From Cylindrobasidium torrendii FP15055 ss-10 (lineage: Eukaryota; Basidiomycota; Agaricomycetes; Agaricales; Physalacriaceae): a DNA stretch of 64,000 nucleotides. Below are positions 57,204 through 64,000 of this stretch, piece by piece. The DNA lies in contig KN880469.1 in NCBI GenBank assembly GCA_000934385.1, positions 85,449-149,448 of the forward strand, read 5' to 3'. The position numbers and the translations under genes are program-made. Below the pieces are notes generated by a model. The model did not search any database, was not told the origin of the DNA, and was given only the letters and a program-made list of their open reading frames with translations. Every line of letters starts with the position of its first letter. Within the stretch, counting starts at the first letter, position 1.

Positions 57204-59176
57204 ATGATACTCTCTGCTCTTTCTCTCCTGCTCGCCGGTGCATCCCTTGCATCTGCGGCAGGCTTCTCTCTTCGCCAGGACGATTCCACATCCACTGACT
57301 TGCCCACTATTTCACTTGGCTACAGCACGGTACAAGCTGCTTCGTACAACTACACGACCGCTGGAAAATACTATGTTTTCCAAAACATTCGTTACGCCGC
57401 CCCGCCGACAGGCGAACTTCGCTGGGCAGCCCCACAGGATCCATATCAGGAAGACGGTGTGAACAATGGCACAAGCACTACCACAGGGACCCAGGGCTGC
57501 AAGGTCGCCGAAGACTGTCTCTTCTTGGATGTCTACGTCCCTGCAGATGCCCTCGAGCAGAACAAGTCTCTTCCCGTCCTCTTCTGGAACTACGGCGGTG
57601 GTTGGGTTGGTGGAAGCAAGAATGAGAATGACCCTGCGGTGCGCCTTTCTACTACCGGATAGATCTCTACATCGTGCTGACTTCAAGATAGGGTCTATTG
57701 CAGGTTGCCCAAAACGGCTTTATCCACGTCTCATACAACTACCGTGTATGTTTTTCTTTACACCCCACCATTGCGTCCTCTGACCGCTCTTTAGCTTGGA
57801 ATTTTCGGTGTCGGCAATGGTCCAACCCTCCAGCGTGCCGGAGGCATATCCAACGTCGCCATCTACGATGCACACAAAGCACTCGACTGGGTCAACCTCT
57901 ACATCTCACAATTCGGCGGCGACCCCAACACTGTCACCAACTGGGGCTTCTCCGCGGGCGGGTCCCAGGTCCTCGCTTCGCTTGCCGTATGTACATCCGA
58001 CTTCCCCTCGATAATTGTTGACTGACTTCGATTTCCAGGCATTCGGTGGTCGCGACTTCACTCCCAAGTTCCAGCGTGCAGTGATCAACAGCCCTGGCTG
58101 GGTCCCCGGCGCTGGCCACGCTCAAGCCGACCGCTACATGCAGAATGTCTCTCAGGCTGTCGGATGCTCGTTTGGTCTCCAGGCTGACACGGTCGCTTGC
58201 CTTCGTGGGATCGACTTCGACACCCTGCGTTCTGCCTCTGAGAATATCACGTCCGAGTTCAACTATCAGATGCAACCTCGTGCCGACGGCGTCGTCCTCC
58301 CCGACGTGCGTACTTTCTGCTTCTTCCTACCAGAAATTTAACATGATGATTGCATAGACTGCCGAATACCTTCTCACTATCGGCCAATTCCACAAAGGCA
58401 TCCAGGTCATGGTCGGCCACTCAGAACGTAGGGATTCACTCACCATTTTCGGTTGCGAGTGTCTCACTCATTTTCTATGCAGTTGAGACCAATCAGAAGA
58501 TGGAATTTGCTGACAATCAGGCATTCCGTGACCAGTTCAAGATCGTCTTCCCTAGCATGAACGACTGGGCTATCGACATGCTTGAAGAGGTCTACCCGCT
58601 GGATGCCTACAACAACAGCAACTCCGACCGTTTTGCACGTTGCAGCCGTGACTACGACCTTGTCGCCAAGGTGCGTCTCCTTTCGTTCCTACCTTCTGAG
58701 TCTCCTCATTGCCCCGATAGACTCTCCCGGTCACCAATGCATACGATAACGCGACTTACAACTACCTCAATCTGCTTAGCGGCGCGACGTGAGTATATCT
58801 TCTGCGACGACCTAAATATCTGTGCTGACGGGACTGCAGCCACGGTTCGGACCAGGCGTACTGGTGGTACAACCCCAATGTCACTTCGCCTAGGGACGCG
58901 CTCAACAGCACGGAAATTGACATAGCCCTTCGCATGCAAGCCTACCTTGCTTCATTTGTTATTACCGGCGACCCCAATGCCATGTTCTCGAACGCAACGA
59001 CGTACTGGCCGCAGTATGGTAGCAACGACACCGTTCTGCAGTTGTCAGAAGATGGTACGGAGGTCATTGGTGATGAGCTGGATGCAAGCTCTATCGTTTT
59101 CTGGAACCATGTATGTTTGGGTTTTCCCACATTGGAAATGGCTCACCGACTTTTCTCGCAGGCGTACTGGTATTAG
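57204..59176 (+). CDS. Secreted type-B carboxylesterase/lipase
   Basis: The start MILSALSLLLAGASLASAAG is a signal peptide. Conserved blocks are YYVFQNIRYAAPPTGELRWA, EDCLFLDVYVP and FWNYGGGWVGGS, the oxyanion region. The catalytic Ser lies in GFSAGGSQVL, the usual GESAG with Phe in place of Glu. Later blocks are AVINSPGWVPGAG, YDLVAK and GATHGSDQAYWW, where the His should complete the triad. A last small exon ends AYWY. There are about seven introns. Many Asn-X-Ser/Thr sites fit secretion. It should hydrolyse esters outside the cell; the exact substrate cannot be told. Transcription probably uses the palindromes about 340 bp upstream. Confidence 0.88.
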
Positions 59177-59900
59177 ACTGAAGGACGGTCATGGATTTGG
59201 CGCGGATACCAGAGACGATGGGCGTTGAAGCCAGGACTTTTATTTATGAATAATCTCAATGAATACACGCTTCACGTAGCCAGTCATTATGTGCTTGTTT
59301 ACTCACCTTTGACATTCGAGATTTTGTCGACATATTATACTAGTTTCTGCCATGGTCATTATGAATTGTCCAGACTTGAGTGGATGGTAGTGTCCTTGTC
59401 GCGTTTGTGCCGGTCGGTTTACAGCAGACTGGTGGATGATGTTCGAGTTAACGGATAGCGAAGGCTGAGTCGAGATGGGGCCAATCAATGCGACTGTCTC
59501 ATCCTCGCAAATTGAAAGTTTTAGGCAGTCAAAATGAGAGAATGAGAGTTGAATATTGGGGAGTCCATGAGGGGATTGAACTTGATGATGACGGTGAAAG
59601 GCAAGGACGACGATGGGCGATCGCCAGCGTCGTTAGCGTCTGGGTTTCTAGCGTCACTACGTACTAGTACAAACAGCGAACTTATGGGCGTAATATGAGA
59701 GTGGCGAGCTCCTTAGAAATGTGCCAATTTATGGCAAAGCTCAGCGCAGGGCTCAGCGCTCAGTAACTCGGAGGTAATTGCAGTGGATCGCCAGACACTT
59801 GGTTAACTACCACCATCACATCCCCTGCGCGTCTCCTTTCGCCCATCTCCGTATCACTTCTATCCGCACCTGTGGCGTCTCGATATTCCATTTCCCTCCT
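59177..59900. other. Intergenic, no gene seen
   Basis: About 720 bp between two plus-strand genes. The segment GCTCAGCGCAGGGCTCAGCGCTCAG near 59739-59763 contains a short direct repeat of GCTCAGCGC. No gene was found. Confidence 0.4.
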
Positions 59901-62900
59901 ATGGCCAGCGATGCCATGACCGCGTCTACATCGTCCCTTTCACGGCCTGCAACCCCGGATTTTGAACGCGGTCAACATACACTGGAGGACTCTGAGATTT
60001 TCCCTAGCGGCCGCAACAGCCTGGATCTCGCAGCAAATACCATCGATGACCTGACAATAGCACTCGCCAACTTCTCCCGCGTGCCCTCGCCAGAACCTCC
60101 GTCTTTAGTGACATGCTGCTGTGCAAAGGAGGACTGCGAGCATATGCATGCCTGGCTCAGCATGAAGAATAGACTAGAGAGTAGGCTTATTCTTAGCGCT
60201 GGTGCGTCAACTACTTCCCCATACTCTTCAAACATCTGATGTTTCGCATAGAGGTAGGGCAAGCACTCTTGCAACGCCATGAAGCTTATGTTCGGCGTCA
60301 TGTAAGAGTGCCCATGTTCCTGCGTGATTCAATTTGACAGTGGCAGGAACTTCGAAAGAGAAGTGGTTCAGTCAACTTCGACGAGGACGAGCCCACACTG
60401 GACGAACAGGAAAAGCGAATATTTGAATTGACCCAAGAACGAGATACCATCGAACGCGTGTGTGCCAATGCTGATAGGACTGTCTCTAATGCTCACACAC
60501 CATAGCGTCTCACACAAGCTTTGGTTAACAACGAAATTACGGAGGTCTCTAACAAGACAATTCTTCAAGAACTCCAAGAATCAAAGGCAACCATCACTCG
60601 GTTGAGCACCGGACAGGCTAAATCCATCGGATGGGAGAATAGGTTGGCAGCAGCGATGAAGGAGCGTGATGACATGCAACAGGAGCGAGACTCTGAATCA
60701 CATCGTGCACGGCTAGCAGAATCTAGATTTGCAGCGTTGAAGGACAAGACAGGTGAGTGGCCTGCAGAATTAGATTTGCACTTCTGAATATCTGTGGCAT
60801 AGCACGACTGCAAGCAGACGTTCGTCGATTACAAGACGACCTACAGGACAGACGGCTCAACCGACTTGAGTCTTCTGAAACTCTTCTGCAAGATGCGCGT
60901 TCACAGCTCGAGGCTCTGCAACGCTCTCTCAGTCCCTCCGTTGCGTCGGAGCAGACAGAGCTCACCAAAGTACTGGAATCTCTGATGGACGACAACGAGA
61001 CACTGAAGAGGGATAACGCAGAGCTCCAGCATTTCCTCTCAGAGTCAAGAGAGGAGATACACGCTCTTCAGGAAGAAGTGGAAGAGCATAGAGCTAGCCA
61101 ACCATCGCGGTCCGGAAGTCAGTATAATTTTGCGAGTGAAAGATGTGATATTCACGCCTGAATAGGACGCAGTCCGAAAACCCCAACATTCCGGCAGCAT
61201 TTCCACACCGGAAGTATGCCTTCATCCTCACTCCGAGAACACATGGTGAGCTATGCAGCTTCCGTTGTACGCTCATTCGCTAAAGGGAAGGCATAGATGG
61301 AAAGAACACGCATCCATCGGCCAAATGTAGGCTTTCGTATGTGCCCCTCGAACTTCGCCTTACCATCATACAGGACTTGCTCACTCCTGAATCGCATCCC
61401 CGACCACTCTCACCGGCGGACTCAGATTCAAAGTGGACCTCTTTCAGTCAGCCTCGCGTTGCCTACCATCTTGATGTGGAAGATGCAGACGATGATGCCA
61501 CGGACGAATTCGAGCGGCGGTCTCCAAGGCCACTACTCCTGCTCAGTAGATCTCGAGCAGTACAGACAGATCCGGTATACATTGACCGTGGCTTACTCGC
61601 AACAACGCCGTCCCCACACGACCCACGCTCAGAAACCTCGTCTTTCTCAGAGTCCGCGGCATCGAACATGGCGCAACTTGTCGAGCGTGTATCTTCGCTG
61701 CTGAACCGCATGATGCAAGCCGACGCCCTGACCTTGACAAACCGGTTGAAGCGACAGCATTTGCATGGAGCGGACATTGGGCACCTGTCGCGCTCGACAG
61801 TGAACGCAATCTTATCTGAAGCTGCTGGCCTGCGCTTGCAGTTTCGGGCACTTCTAGACGATGACAAGGTTGTCACAACTTGTAATCGCCGCGACCTTCG
61901 TGCGCTGCTCAAGCTTTTCCGCGAGATATTTGTCGAGCTCGGGCAGCTTCGAGTAACGATGAACGAAATTGTACTGGACCCGTCTATTGCGGCACAAGTG
62001 AGGGAGCTGGTAATGAACCCCGCCAAAGCAGAGGCGGAAGCGCTCAAGCGACAGACGCCCGGCAACGATATGAATGGGTCTGGATGGATGGGTCCACTTT
62101 CCAAACTATTTGGCTCCGTCGCGCCTAGCCCTGCACCACAACCTGCACGGAATACATCTGGTTTGCAGCGAAGTGTCAGTGGGCGGGCGCCGCAGCGGTT
62201 CGTACCAAAACTGGGTCCAGCGTTGTCAGCATCTGCAACCACAGTCAATGTCGAGTTCTCCGGATCCGGCGTGGGCAGGGCAATCACGACGTCAACGCCG
62301 CCACCTTCGAGGCAGGGAACACTGGTACAGCCACAGCCACAGGCTAGTACCAGCACGAGCGTGATGGGGATATTTGCGGGGGCGCCGGCAAGGACAGCGA
62401 CGCCTGATCCATGGGTTGTTCTGCCGCGCGGCGCGTCATCGCAGAGTCGGCCTCATACACCTGCAACGGCAGCAACGACCTCTACGCTGCGTTTAGCGAC
62501 GGACAGAAGGATGTCGCGGAATGTGGATGCTATTGTGTCGGATATGAACAGTCCCGCGGGGCATGGGAGAGAGGGCGACGAGGCGGCGGAGCGCGATGTG
62601 CTTGGGCCGCTTGTCGAACGACGACTCAGACGACGGGGTTTGTCAGATTCTTCGATCCGGTCAACTTTCGTCGCACATGAATCTGAGGCCATTAGTGATG
62701 CCGGAGAGCAGGCCGAGCCGTCGAGAGGATGGCCAGTGTTGAAGGCATTGAGCCGGCGGGTGACGAGCAATCTGCGTGCTATGAGCGGGGCACCAGCAAC
62801 TTCGGCTGCTTCGGACACCGAAAGGAGTACACCGAGTCGTGCGGGGAGTACGGGCTCAAAAGAGACGTCAAGAGTTCGAGACACAGAACAGTTTGGGAAG

Positions 62901-63050
62901 TTTATGGCTATACCCGGTCTTTCACCCTGGACGGGAGGGGAGGCGATGGTCTATGGGGAGTCGGATCTCTTTGGAGGAAGTCCACCAGCAACAATTCGAA
63001 GCAGCGAAGCCTCCTTTTCCGAGCGGGCCCTGAGGCGGGATATGTTCTGA
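59901..63050 (+). CDS. Long coiled-coil protein of unknown function
   Basis: About eight exons, start MASDAMTASTSSLSRPATPD. A Cys-rich piece (TCCCAKEDCEHMHAWL) is followed by long heptad regions: EKRIFELTQERDTIERRLTQ, LQADVRRLQDDLQDRRLNRL, LLQDARSQLEALQRSLS and FLSESREEIHALQEEVEEHR. An intron at about 61327-61373 joins ERTRIHRPN to DLLTPESHPRPLSPADS. A conserved-looking helical block follows: MAQLVERVSSLLNRMMQADA, STVNAILSEAAGLRLQFRAL and LFREIFVELGQLRVTMNEIV. The rest is Ser-rich and disordered. I do not recognise it. The layout suits a cytoskeletal or cell-polarity scaffold. Confidence 0.5.
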
Positions 63051-64000
63051 CGGCAATATCGCGCACGGAGTCGCCGCGCAATCAAGAAGCATGAGCGGTG
63101 GTGATGTAGGATGGATTTTTTCTCATGTATCTATGCTATGGAAGTGTATTCTTGGCTAATCATGATGTGTATAGTATCTTTACTGATTCCCTCGTGGAAG
63201 ACATCTTAGACGCTCTTTTCAATTCGTATTCCACAATGTGCCACTCGTTGAATCAAGTTGACCAATATGGATATGCGAATGATGCTCCCGGATGGTTGTC
63301 AAGAACAAGTCAAGAACTTGGCCTGAAATCTCGGAAGGGGACTCGCTTCCGCGCCCGAGCTTGGGCTGGACCTGGTCAAAGCGGGGTAAGTAGACAAACT
63401 TATTCGAAGCTATGTGTGAGTCTCACAAGCGCGACAGATCACTCAGCCGTCTATCGATGTACTCAAATTGCATGTATAGGTCTTCATGCTGAAAGTTGAT
63501 TGTGCAGCTGAGTACCATCTCATTTTGAGCTATCATATAAGCATGCATGGGCTGGAATCAGGATATGATATATGACTAGCAACAAAAGCCCGTGAATCAC
63601 GGGCGCGCCCGTTGGAAAGTCCGCTAAAGTGTCCTCAGCATGATGCTTTGGCTGTGCCCTGCCGCACGCGCCTGGCGGCGCGCGCTCTCGGGCACCTCCA
63701 GACTGGAAATTGGGATGATATACTATCATATAGCCAATATGATCCTTGGTAAATAGAAACAACTATCTGGCATTATAACCTTACTTACGAAAACTTTGAT
63801 GCCTTCGTGGCCTTTGTTCCTTGAGTTCTTCAAGCCTTGACTTAGACCCATTTCCCATCCTCCATAGTGCTAGTGAGTACTGAGCTGGGCTGCCTTACTA
63901 CACGGCCCCGTGCCAGTAAGTTATAGTTAAATAGTATGCTTAAGGACAACATGGGGATCTATGCATTATGACAATACAATACTAAGAAAAACCTGGACTT
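63051..64000. other. 3' region without genes, AT-rich with one GC-rich insert
   Basis: No supported gene. The plus frame at 63125-63499 looks random. The Helitron-like insert at 63576-63715 is the only structured part. The window ends in AT-rich sequence. Confidence 0.45.
63576..63715 (-). mobile_element. Helitron-like non-autonomous insert
   Basis: Read on the minus strand, a hairpin GCCCGTG(ATT)CACGGGC (63604-63588) is followed eight bases later by CTAG (63579-63576) and then a T. This is the typical Helitron 3' end: hairpin, short spacer, CTRR, insertion before T. A possible 5' end TCCCAATTTCC starts at 63715 and is preceded by A, as expected for A^T insertion. The insert is GC-rich while both flanks are AT-rich (GATATACTATCATATAG; GGATATGATATATGA). 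It is too short to code and would need an autonomous Rep/helicase element elsewhere. Confidence 0.5.

Noticed and set aside
63125..63499. 124-codon plus-strand frame near the window end
   Set aside because: No domain, no initiation context and AT-rich composition.

Overview
The window is nuclear DNA from a filamentous basidiomycete, most likely a mushroom-forming Agaricomycete. The genes are tightly packed on both strands and broken by many introns of about 45-60 nt, often with GTGCGT-type donors. The gene families are fungal: Kre9-like GPI proteins, a Zn2Cys6 regulator, DASH Spc19, SIN Cdc14, Atg29 and a fused MogA-MoeA protein. There are no operons, no rRNA and no CRISPR array, and I found no tRNA that folds. 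All exon joins were worked out by eye from reading frame, GT/GC-AG borders and family resemblance, so individual splice sites are inferences.

Layout. 0-9.3 kb holds a secretory thioredoxin-like protein, a small secreted protein with Kex2-type processing sites, an intact cytochrome P450, the peroxin Pex3 and two neighbouring Kre9/Knh1-like GPI-anchored paralogues. 9.5-12.5 kb looks like a decaying metabolic pair: a broken old-yellow-enzyme relic on the minus strand and a second P450 whose frame does not join just before the haem loop. 12.5-24.8 kb carries Ddi1 and Atg29 from one bidirectional promoter, a 2.2-kb stretch without recognisable genes, Yih1/IMPACT, a Zn2Cys6 regulator, the molybdenum cofactor protein CnxE and kinetochore Spc19. 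25.4-38.2 kb carries Kex1, then Spt3 head to head with the checkpoint kinase Mec1/ATR. 38.7-43.8 kb has a Cox7a-like subunit opposite Yaf9, a thioredoxin-fold protein, and the CHY zinc-finger protein Hot13 opposite SIN Cdc14. 44.4-63.1 kb has several lineage-type proteins of unknown function, a CNH-like protein, a TRP-like membrane protein, a secreted carboxylesterase and a long coiled-coil protein. At 63.58-63.72 kb lies a small GC-rich insert in AT-rich flanks with Helitron-type ends.

Most genes are unrelated housekeeping or regulatory genes. Repeated themes are head-to-head pairs with short shared promoters (93-350 bp), some containing MluI cell-cycle boxes (ACGCGT), and several inferred GC-AG introns. 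I found no clear new multi-gene system. The best leads are the Helitron-like insert, the His-rich linker of CnxE, the OYE/P450 decay zone, the Kex2-type secreted precursor, and twin palindromes upstream of the esterase.
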